NCBI GenBank assembly: GCA_964555565.1
Contig: CAZKTF010000171.1
Location: 1-7,922 of the forward strand
DNA: 7,922 nucleotides
From: CAZKTF01 sp964555565
GTDB taxonomy: Bacteria; Planctomycetota; JAJSAM01; JAKLKS01
Direction: 5' to 3'
The stretch's first letter is position 1; each line of letters starts with the position of its first letter. The position numbers and the translations under genes were made by a program. Below the pieces are notes generated by a model. The model was not told where the DNA came from, ran no database searches, and saw only the letters and a program-made list of their open reading frames with translations. This document shows positions 1-5,898 of this stretch, piece after piece.

Positions 1-795
1 GAGGCGGTCAGCCGATCGCCCGCTCAGGACCGGCTACAATTTCGTGAACACTACAGCTTCAGCCCGGGACCAAACTGGCGGGAGTTCTGCTCCAGCAACC
101 CGACGGGCCGGAGGGACCCTTGGGGGGCCGACGACGAGCCAACGCCTCCGCCGAAGCCTGGCAGAGTCAACATCCCACCCCCGCCGCCCGCCCCCGCGGA
201 TTCTTCCACCGACGGGGATGGTGGTACGGCGAGCGGTGATGGAGACGGCGGAGGAGAGTGCCCGGTAGGCACGGTCATCCGATTCGTCCTGAAGGCTCCT
301 CTCAACGTGTTGGGAGGACTCTTGTGGCTCGTGGGCGCGGCTGGTGGGGGGACAGGCGGTGAGTCGGAGGATCCCCCGCCTCCTGACGGGGGAGGAGGCA
401 CGCCAGACACGCCGGATCCAACGGACACAGGAGAGGACAGTGGTAACCCCGACCCCGATGCGGCGAAAGCGCAAGATACACCAGGACAAATCGAGCAATA
501 TGACAATTGGCTGCTCGGTTTGCTAGGGCTCAATGGTATATGTCTCGGCGATTTCAGCATCTACGCAGCCTCATCCCCCGCGGGGGTAGACGATGTGACT
601 TTCGGACACGAGGGCGTGATCCACCCGAAGCAGTGGGACAGCTACGGAGTGTGCTCAATTCCTGGACTATTGATCGACAACATATATATAATCCTTGGCG
701 GCGATTACGATACCACACCAACTGGCGCGGAGCCGAGCAACGACGAGGCGGAGCGGGCCGCCCAAGAGCAGAAGGCGAAGAATCTGCGCCGGTGA
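1..795 (+). CDS. C-terminal part of an RHS-repeat-like protein with variable tail (5' end outside window)
   Basis: Reading frame 1 is open from the first base to the TGA ending at 795, giving 264 residues with no start needed inside the window. Residues 22-42 carry a GPNW...NP...DPWG pattern, which resembles the end of the RHS-associated core (usual form: NP followed shortly by DPxG). After it come a Pro/Gly/Asp-rich stretch, a hydrophobic segment at about residues 90-113, a second Pro/Asp/Thr-rich linker, and a compact tail (about 160-264). The tail contains HEGVIHPKQWDSYG at residues 203-216 and an acidic, Ala-rich end. In polymorphic toxins, sequence beyond DPxG is the variable effector domain. 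The tail motif recalls zincin-like HExxH-x-x-Q-W/Y tails of some RHS proteins but has one extra residue between E and the second H. A lipoprotein gene follows 125 bp downstream. The coding frame is secure; the RHS assignment is moderately sure and the toxin role is inference. Confidence 0.6.
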   Translation, partial: EAVSRSPAQDRLQFREHYSFSPGPNWREFCSSNPTGRRDPWGADDEPTPPPKPGRVNIPPPPPAPADSSTDGDGGTASGDGDGGGECPVGTVIRFVLKAPLNVLGGLLWLVGAAGGGTGGESEDPPPPDGGGGTPDTPDPTDTGEDSGNPDPDAAKAQDTPGQIEQYDNWLLGLLGLNGICLGDFSIYAASSPAGVDDVTFGHEGVIHPKQWDSYGVCSIPGLLIDNIYIILGGDYDTTPTGAEPSNDEAERAAQEQKAKNLRR

Positions 796-920
796 AGAGC
801 ATCGGGGGAGACGCCTGCAAGCGGCAACCGACGTGGAGTGGTGCGAGGGCGGTGGACGCCACGGCAGGTTCAGGGCTGTTGTGCGAGGAGACTCCACAGC
901 GTCGAGGTGGGAACAAGCGG

Positions 921-1481
921 ATGCCGTGGGCGAAGGTGGTAGGTGGGTTGGTGAGCCTGGTCGTAGCGGCAACCGGGGTGTCCGGGTGTATCAGTGGTGA
1001 TCGGTTCGCACAAATCAGCGTCGATGGATTGATCGTGGAGTCGCCAAGGGGAGAAGTAGGCGTGACCTGGGCATGGCTCAGCCACGATCCTATCGGAGGA
1101 ACGCAGGAGGCGTTCGAGGTGGCTGTGGAGAGGGCCGGAGCCTGGGCGCATGCCAAGCCTCAAGTCCTGGAGGGGAGATTCCGATTTCGAGCCGTCTGTA
1201 ATCTGGGGTGGGTGTTCCCGATATCCTTGATCTGGCGGCCGGAGCGGTCGCAGCCGGAGTTCCTGTGTCTCGGAGTCCAATCCCCGGGCGAGATGTGCAA
1301 GTGGTTTGTGACACGGACTCGAGAGGGCCACCTTGTTCTCGAGGAGGTGGTTGACGTGGGGGGTAGGGTGAGCAGCCTGACGGTCGCCGGGGAATGGGAG
1401 CAGGTCTCGCCTGAGACAGATGGTGCCAAGAGGCGGTCGATAGAGGCGCCACAATGGAGAATTGCCTTTCGATGTAGGTAG
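921..1481 (+). CDS. Small predicted lipoprotein, candidate immunity partner of the RHS tail
   Basis: This 186-residue protein starts at ATG 921, with a GAGGTGG Shine-Dalgarno-like sequence at 904-910. The N-terminus is a lipoprotein signal: basic MPWAK, a hydrophobic run to about residue 19, then the lipobox V-S-G-C with Cys23 as the lipidated residue. The frame stays open upstream to 507, but the signal peptide marks 921 as the start. The mature part (about 164 residues) has several Trp residues and further Cys residues and matches no family I recognise. It lies just downstream of an RHS C-terminal tail in the same direction, the usual position of an immunity gene, and lipoprotein immunity proteins are known for toxins acting in the periplasm or membrane. 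Sequence shows the lipoprotein nature directly; the immunity role rests only on position. Confidence 0.62.
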   Translation: MPWAKVVGGLVSLVVAATGVSGCISGDRFAQISVDGLIVESPRGEVGVTWAWLSHDPIGGTQEAFEVAVERAGAWAHAKPQVLEGRFRFRAVCNLGWVFPISLIWRPERSQPEFLCLGVQSPGEMCKWFVTRTREGHLVLEEVVDVGGRVSSLTVAGEWEQVSPETDGAKRRSIEAPQWRIAFRCR

Positions 1482-1629
1482 GCAGCTGAGCGATCCTGTA
1501 GCGGCCCAGCACGCAATGGACACCGCGCAGCACGGATCTCGCGGGGCGAGGGGGCCGTCCGGGAGGAGCGGCAGTCGGTTTGGGGACAGGGTCCGGGCGC
1601 CTCGATGGGTGCTGACAGCGGCCCGAGGG
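1482..1629. other. Convergent intergenic spacer
   Basis: This spacer lies between the lipoprotein stop (+ strand) and the end of the transposase remnant (- strand). I see no conserved protein, no clear terminator with a T-tract and no RNA gene. Confidence 0.5.
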
Positions 1630-1641
1630 TGTCAAGGACCC

Positions 1642-1663
1642 GTCTACGCCGCGCGACGTAGAC
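1642..1663. repeat. Hairpin at the transposase 3' end
   Basis: GTCTACG (1642-1648) and CGTAGAC (1657-1663) form a perfect 7-bp inverted repeat around CCGCGCGA. It overlaps the transposase stop and lies between convergent genes, so it could end transcription from either side or be part of the IS end. No T-tract follows it. Confidence 0.45.
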
Positions 1664-2036
1664 CTAGGATTGGCAGCGCGCGGTCGTTCCCGAAGTAGCG
1701 GACGGAGAGGACGGCACGCGGGGGAACCGCCCGGGCTCTTGGGGCCCGGCCCGCGTGGACCTCATCGGGCGTTCGGTTGCCGAGTCCCTGGTGCGGGCGC
1801 TCCGCGTTGAACCACCCGGCGTAGCTCGCGAGGTTCGCCTCGATGGCCCGCAGCGGCCGGTAGAGGAAGATCCCTCCCGCGTACTCCGTCTTGAGGCTCC
1901 TCCAGAAGCGCTCGATGAGGGCGATCGAGCCCGATCGGCCGATGGCTCCGAAGCGGTGGCGGATGCCGCGGCGCCTGAGCGCCCGCACGAAGGCGTGCGA
2001 AGGGAGCCTGGGGACGTCCGCAATTAAGCAATTAAG
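1644..2036 (-). pseudogene. Truncated DDE (rve-type) transposase fragment
   Basis: The minus-strand frame ends at 1644 and is open upstream to 2087, but recognisable transposase sequence begins only near 2036. It encodes LIAD..., then FVRALRRRGIRHRFGAIGR, then GSIALIERFWRSLKTE, then WFNAERPHQGLGNRTPDE. These are the second catalytic Asp region, the catalytic Glu region (E of LIERFW) and the conserved YN-RPH-x-x-L C-terminus of IS3/IS481-type integrase-core transposases. The first catalytic Asp and the whole N-terminal DNA-binding part are absent. The Asp-Glu spacing is 34 residues where this family normally has 35, and the usual DQGPQFTS-like stretch is degraded to DVPRLPS, consistent with loss of a codon. 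The fragment cannot be an active transposase. Confidence 0.82.
2021..2036. repeat. Tandem octamer CAATTAAG x2
   Basis: CAATTAAG occurs twice back to back. It is a conspicuous AT-rich island in a GC-rich region and lies at the point where transposase homology ends. It may mark the deletion or rearrangement junction that truncated the IS. Confidence 0.7.
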
Positions 2037-2110
2037 TCCTCGGCGCGGGTCGTCGGCGGGGGTGCCGTCGGCGACAGGCCCCGGCAACGGAAACGTCGGC
2101 GCCCGTCCTC

Positions 2111-2155
2111 AGCGCGGTCAGCGCGCTCGGCGCGGTCGGCGCGGTCTGCGCGCGC
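2111..2155. repeat. Degenerate 9-bp tandem repeat, five units
   Basis: The units are AGCGCGGTC, AGCGCGCTC, GGCGCGGTC, GGCGCGGTC and TGCGCGCGC. The array overlaps the 3' end of the RidA-like gene, encodes its last Arg/Pro-rich residues on the minus strand and contains its stop codon (2118-2120). Because the unit length is a multiple of three, copy-number change would lengthen or shorten the protein tail without a frameshift. Confidence 0.75.
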
Positions 2156-2576
2156 CGCGCGCCGCGGGGGGCTTCGGTGCCCGCGGTTTCGGCTGCACCA
2201 CGGCATCCGCCTCGACCTCGATGAGCATGTCCGGGGCGATGAGGCGGCGGACCTCGACCATGGTGGTGGCCGGGGGGTGGGCACCGAAGGCCTCGGCGTG
2301 GGCGCGGCCGAACTCCTTCCAGCGGGTGATGTCGGTGACGAACATCCGGGTCCGGGTGACGCTCGAGAGGTCCCCGCCGAGTTCCCGGAGCGCGCGCTCG
2401 ACGATCTCGAGGCAGCGGAGCGTCTGGCGGTAGGCGTCGCCGGGGGTGTAGGTCTCCCCGTCGGGCGCCACGGGGGCCGTCCCGCTCACGAAGATGAAGG
2501 CGCCCGCCCGCACGGCGCGGCAGTACCCGACCTTCCGCTCCCAGGGGGCATCGGAGGACGCGCGGCGGAAGGCCAC
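2118..2576 (-). CDS. RidA/YjgF/UK114-superfamily protein lacking the catalytic Arg
   Basis: This 152-residue protein starts at GTG 2576. An in-frame TAA at 2582-2580 forbids an earlier start. It shows the Rid fold pattern: GYCRAVRAGAFIFVSGTAP (residues 17-35), a helix with TLRCLEIVERALRELGG, then VTRTRMFVTDITRW, and the closing PATTMVEV...LIEVEADAVV. RidA enzymes hydrolyse reactive enamine/imine intermediates with an Arg in the PAR-S/x motif; here that position is Thr104 (PATT). The protein therefore belongs with the Rid subgroups not expected to have classical deaminase activity, and its substrate is unknown. Family members are about 128 residues; the extra Lys/Arg/Pro/Ala tail from about residue 129 comes partly from a 9-bp tandem repeat. 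It follows the kinase gene in the same direction and was probably only 3 bp away before a small element inserted between them. Confidence 0.85.
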   Translation of the reverse strand: MAFRRASSDAPWERKVGYCRAVRAGAFIFVSGTAPVAPDGETYTPGDAYRQTLRCLEIVERALRELGGDLSSVTRTRMFVTDITRWKEFGRAHAEAFGAHPPATTMVEVRRLIAPDMLIEVEADAVVQPKPRAPKPPAARGARRPRRPRRAR

Positions 2577-2582
2577 GGCTTA

Positions 2583-2850
2583 GCCCGACCTATTCATGGG
2601 GGCACGCGGTTCCGCGGCGTCCTCGCGCCGATCCCTGCGTCGGGGCGCGCGGGGAGCGGCCTTCGGCCGCTTCCCGCGCTCCGCCTCGCCTACCCTCATC
2701 GGGTATGTCTTCGGCGGCCCTCCTTGGCCTCGGCGCGATGCCGCTCGCGGAACAGCCTGTCCGTCCCGCCTGCCGTTCCAGGCCTGCCGAACCCCGTTCC
2801 GAGACCCGCCTTCCCTCGTCGTCACGCGCACCCCCATGAACAGGTCGGGC
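2583..2850. mobile_element. 268-bp MITE-like element with TA duplication at the kinase stop
   Basis: The terminal inverted repeats are GCCCGACCTATTCATGGGGG... from 2583 inward and GCCCGACCTGTTCATGGGGG... read on the minus strand from 2850 inward, matching at 23 of 26 positions. Both ends are flanked by TA (2581-2582 and 2851-2852). TA duplication is the rule for IS630/Tc1-mariner-type elements and their MITEs. Removing the element and one TA joins the kinase frame GCG-TAA to GCC-GTG, the RidA start, which is a clean 3-bp intergenic gap. The interior has no recognisable protein but contains a very strong hairpin. As TAG...CTA is itself palindromic, the exact edge could be shifted by two or three bases. 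I do not recognise the element family. Confidence 0.65.
2647..2679. repeat. Very stable hairpin with UUCG loop inside the element
   Basis: Arms 2647-2661 and 2665-2679 pair over 15 bp with a single G-T wobble. The apex on the plus strand is C-TTCG-G, the exceptionally stable tetraloop. On the minus strand, where the neighbouring genes are transcribed, it would follow the kinase stop and could slow polymerase or protect the mRNA 3' end. There is no T-tract, so a simple intrinsic terminator is not supported. Confidence 0.7.
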
Positions 2851-4220
2851 TACGCCGCCCGGACGCGCCGGAGGTCGGCCAGGAGCTCCTCGGGGGTCTG
2901 GTAGCGGTCCCCGGGCTCCTTGCGGAGGCACCGCATGACGATGCGCTCGATCTCGGCGGGGACGCCGGGCACCAGGGACGACAGCGCCGGGGGCTCCTCC
3001 TTCCGGATGGCCATGATGAGCCGCATCACCTCGCGGGAGAAGAAGGGGGGGCGGCCCGCCATGAGGGTGTAGAGGGTCGCCCCGAGCGAGTAGATGTCGG
3101 CCCGCTGGTCGCTGTGCTTGCTCGACATGATCCCCTCGGGCGCGATGTAGAACATCGTGCCGAGGACCTGCCCGGTCTGGGTGAGGCCGCCCTCGGCGCC
3201 CTCCTTGAGGTTCTTGGCGAGCCCGAAGTCGGTGACCTTCACCCGCCCGTCGCGGGTGAGGAGGATGTTCTCCGGCTTGATGTCCCGGTGGATGAACCCC
3301 TGCCCGAAGGCCGCCGCCAGCGCCTCGGCCACCTGGATCCCGATCCGGACCGCCCGCCCCGGCGGGATCTTCCCGTCGCGCTCGACGATGGTGGCCAGGT
3401 CCTCGGCCTCCACCAGTTCCATCACGACGTAGGCGGTCCCGTTCGCCTCGCCCGTGTCGAGGACCTCCACGATGTTGGGGTGCCGGACGCGCCCCGCCGC
3501 CGTGGCCTCGCGCAGGAGCCGCTGGACCTGCACCGGGTCCGCGGCGGCGATCCCCTTGAGGACCTTGAAGGCGGCCGGGCGCCCGAGGACGGCGTGGGCG
3601 GCCCGGTACACGACCCCCATCCCGCCGCTCCCGAGGACGCGGTCGCAGCGGTAGTTGGCCAGGACGGTCCCGAGGAGGGGGAACTCGTCGCGGCACTCGC
3701 GGCAGTAGCCCCCCTCGCCGGTGGCCGCGGTGGTCCGGTCGGGGGGGACCTCGGGCAGGTCCTTGCGGCAGTTCTGGCAGATGGGGCCGGAGATGGGGGC
3801 GACCGGGATCGCCTCGTCCGTGGCCGGGGAGGCCTCGGCCGGGGCGGCCTCGGGCACCTCGGAGGGATCCTCCCAGGCCTCCACGTGGAACCGGATGAGG
3901 TGGGCGCCGACCCGGATGCGGTCCCCGTCGGCCAGGGGGGACTCCTTCACCTGCCGCTCGTTCAGGAAGGTGCCGGAGCGCGAGCCCAGGTCCCGGAGGA
4001 CGTACCCGGTCCCGTTCCAGGCGATCTCGGCCTGGCGGCGGGAGAGCGTGGGATCCTGGAGCCGGAAGTTCCCCTCCCGCCCGACCACCACGACCTTGGA
4101 AGGCCGAATCGTGAAGTACTGCCCCGCGTCGGGGCCGTCCTCGACGTGCAGCTCGGCCTTCGGGCGATCCGGTTCCAAGGCACCCCCTCCCCCTGGAACG
4201 GCAACGACCGTTCCGATCAT
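2850..4220 (-). CDS. FHA-domain, zinc-knuckle Ser/Thr protein kinase
   Basis: The protein has 456 residues from ATG 4220. A TTG at 4244 would add eight residues but has no Shine-Dalgarno, so ATG is preferred. Residues about 19-114 form an FHA phosphothreonine-binding domain (GRE at 47-49, SRRQ at 60-63, LGSRSGTFLNE); the usual SRxH ends in Gln. Next come an acidic Ala/Pro linker and two CxxC pairs (Cys148/151 and Cys173/176), a probable zinc ribbon. The kinase domain spans about 190-456: Gly loop GSGGMG (197-202), Lys219, helix-C Glu238, HRDIKPEN (311-318), DFG (331-333) and APE (360-362). All catalytic residues are intact, so it should be active. There is no membrane segment or PASTA repeat; it is cytosolic and ends with the kinase fold. 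The TAG stop uses the first base of the inserted element. Confidence 0.95.
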   Translation of the reverse strand: MIGTVVAVPGGGGALEPDRPKAELHVEDGPDAGQYFTIRPSKVVVVGREGNFRLQDPTLSRRQAEIAWNGTGYVLRDLGSRSGTFLNERQVKESPLADGDRIRVGAHLIRFHVEAWEDPSEVPEAAPAEASPATDEAIPVAPISGPICQNCRKDLPEVPPDRTTAATGEGGYCRECRDEFPLLGTVLANYRCDRVLGSGGMGVVYRAAHAVLGRPAAFKVLKGIAAADPVQVQRLLREATAAGRVRHPNIVEVLDTGEANGTAYVVMELVEAEDLATIVERDGKIPPGRAVRIGIQVAEALAAAFGQGFIHRDIKPENILLTRDGRVKVTDFGLAKNLKEGAEGGLTQTGQVLGTMFYIAPEGIMSSKHSDQRADIYSLGATLYTLMAGRPPFFSREVMRLIMAIRKEEPPALSSLVPGVPAEIERIVMRCLRKEPGDRYQTPEELLADLRRVRAA

Positions 4221-4278
4221 GCCCCCGGTCCGGGCCGGGCGCAAGGTCGGGCGGGGCGGGGCCGCGCCGCGGGGGACG
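4221..4278. other. Short spacer within the minus-strand operon
   Basis: This is 58 bp of very GC-rich sequence between the upstream gene's stop and the kinase ATG. No terminator or promoter is evident, which supports co-transcription of the two genes. Confidence 0.5.
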
Positions 4279-5832
4279 CTACTTCGCGCCGCGGTAGACG
4301 TCCAGGGCCCAGGCGGTCCAGTCGGCGTCCAGGGCGGCCCAGGTCTTGTAGTCCGTGAACACCTGGGCGAGGACCGTCGCGTCCTTGGATGCCTCCCCCT
4401 CGGGGCCCGTCCCGGCCCGGGCGACCCACTCCCGGGTCTGCGCCCGGTCCTTCTCGAGGAGGAACATCACCACGCTCCACGCCTTGGCGATCTGCAGCGC
4501 CGTCATCCCGTCGGAGGGGAGGGGGATGAGGCCGTCGAGCTCGATCAGCTTCCGCCGCTTCGGTTCCCGGTCGGAGGCGATCTTCCAGAGGAGCCTCGGC
4601 GCCCCGGAGGGGGCGATGCGCTCGAGGTGGATCCCGGCCGTCGAGCCCTGCCCCGAGAAGCAGACCTTGAGGTCGGTGTCCTTGAGGGAGGAGGCGATGG
4701 TGTTGCAGACGGCCTCCCGGAGCCAGGGGGCGTGGCTCCCCAGGGTGACCCCGACCATGAGGTGGGCCTTCTGGTGGACGACCTCGCGCTCGGCCGTGGC
4801 GCCGTCGTCGGCGATGAGCATCGCCACGCGCCCGCCGCCGAGGTCGATCCCCGAGAACTTCTTCTTGAAGGAGCGCTCCCCCTCGGTGAACTCGCCGCAG
4901 GAGTCGATGACCGCCTCGAACTTCCGCTTGTCCGTGACGACGATCTCGGGGGAGGGGTTGGCCGAGAAGTCCACGAGCCGCTCGGGGATCTGGTAGAAGT
5001 CGCAGAAGAACACCCGGGCCCGCTCGAGGGAGAGGAGAGCCTCCTTGATGTCGGCGGCGGGGAGGTCCGACTCGATGAGGAAGTTCGGGCTCCGGAACCT
5101 CTTCACGGAGATGTTCGCCTTCTCGCAGTAGCCCGTGGTGACCGTCGCCTCGACGACGGCCGTCTCGACCTTGCGCGCCTTCGCCAGCGCGGCGTTGAAG
5201 GCCTTGAGGAACTCCTGGTGCTGGATCGCGCGCCGGGTGCGCCACTTCCCCTCGACGAGGACGTTGCCCAGCTTCTCGTTGGCCGCCCGGTTCTGGTCGT
5301 CCATCTCCAGCGCCCGGCGGTAGTGCTCCTCGGCCCGGTCGCTCTTCCCCGCGGCCTCCGCCAGGGCGCCGAGCTCCGCCAGGGTCTTCGCGGCCTCCAC
5401 CTGCGCGTCCTTGAACTTGCGGTCGTACTGCGGGCGCTGCTTCTCCTCCAGGTCGCCGTAGTTCTCCAGCGCCTTGAGTTTCTTCTCGTCCTTGACCCAC
5501 TCGTCTCCCTTCCTCGCCCAGCCGAGCTCGGCGCGGGCGCGCCGGGCGTCGGGGTCGAAGTCGAGGGCCGCCTTGAAGGCGTCGAGGGCGGTCAGCCTGA
5601 GCTTGCTGCCGAGGGCGAAGGAGCCGGCCGCCTCGAACTTCGAGGCGATGGCCGCGGCGGACTTCGCCAGGCGGTCCTGGTAGGCCTGCTCCGGGGTCTG
5701 GGGCTCGGCGGGGGACTTCGCCCCGCCGCCCGCGGCGGCTCCCGTCCCGGGCGCGTCGTCCCCGGCGCGCAGGGGAGTCGGGAGGAGGAGCGCGGCGAGG
5801 AGGGCGACGGCGAGCCGGCGGGGGGTGATCAT
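4279..5832 (-). CDS. Secreted TPR-containing protein with degenerate gluzincin (peptidase MA-like) domain
   Basis: The protein has 517 residues from ATG 5832; a TTG immediately upstream is a less likely start. Residues 1-23 are a signal peptide (basic MITPRR, hydrophobic AVALLAALLLP, cleavage after LRA). Two TPR-like segments follow (about 80-110, and 145-190 with AEEHYRRALEMDDQNRAANEKLG). The C-terminal half has the layout of peptidase-MA/DUF1570-like proteins common in planctomycetes: HQKAH at 353-357, then APWLREAV with Glu373. In active members the motif is HExxH followed by WLxEG; here the catalytic Glu is Gln, while both His and the third-ligand Glu remain. It may bind zinc without normal hydrolysis, acting as a scaffold or pseudopeptidase in the periplasm. 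It sits 66 bp after the hydrolase gene and 58 bp before the kinase gene, all on the minus strand. Family assignment is by motif layout only. Confidence 0.8.
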   Translation of the reverse strand: MITPRRLAVALLAALLLPTPLRAGDDAPGTGAAAGGGAKSPAEPQTPEQAYQDRLAKSAAAIASKFEAAGSFALGSKLRLTALDAFKAALDFDPDARRARAELGWARKGDEWVKDEKKLKALENYGDLEEKQRPQYDRKFKDAQVEAAKTLAELGALAEAAGKSDRAEEHYRRALEMDDQNRAANEKLGNVLVEGKWRTRRAIQHQEFLKAFNAALAKARKVETAVVEATVTTGYCEKANISVKRFRSPNFLIESDLPAADIKEALLSLERARVFFCDFYQIPERLVDFSANPSPEIVVTDKRKFEAVIDSCGEFTEGERSFKKKFSGIDLGGGRVAMLIADDGATAEREVVHQKAHLMVGVTLGSHAPWLREAVCNTIASSLKDTDLKVCFSGQGSTAGIHLERIAPSGAPRLLWKIASDREPKRRKLIELDGLIPLPSDGMTALQIAKAWSVVMFLLEKDRAQTREWVARAGTGPEGEASKDATVLAQVFTDYKTWAALDADWTAWALDVYRGAK

Positions 5833-5898
5833 CAAGGGCCTCGCGGGGAGCCTACCGGAAAGGAGCAGTCTACCCCCACCCCGTTCCCGCCGGAAGCG

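Larger units (their letters stand above)
1630..2036 (-). mobile_element. 5'-truncated IS element remnant
   Basis: The remnant consists of the 3' part of a DDE transposase (next entry) plus its flank. Fourteen bases past the transposase stop the plus strand reads TGTCAAGGACC at 1630-1640, a TG-type start like those of several IS481/IS3-related elements, so the element end may be at 1630. The opposite end and the N-terminal half of the transposase are missing. The homology stops around a tandem octamer at 2021-2036. I cannot see a matching inverted repeat at the other side, which fits a deleted end. The exact boundary at 1630 is inference. Confidence 0.45.

Noticed and set aside
507..920. N-terminal extension of the lipoprotein frame back to 507
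   Set aside because: It overlaps the RHS tail in another frame and would bury the signal peptide and lipobox. ATG 921 with a Shine-Dalgarno-like sequence explains the protein better.
2024..2284. Minus-strand frame with ADRADRAERADRAE repeats
   Set aside because: It is an out-of-frame reading of the 9-bp tandem repeat and the RidA-like gene.
2647..2679. Intrinsic terminator for the kinase
   Set aside because: The stem is very strong but no T-tract follows on either strand, so a Rho-independent terminator is not supported.
4221..4244. TTG start at 4244 for the kinase
   Set aside because: There is no Shine-Dalgarno before it. The added eight residues precede the FHA domain and carry no conserved feature, and ATG 4220 is available.
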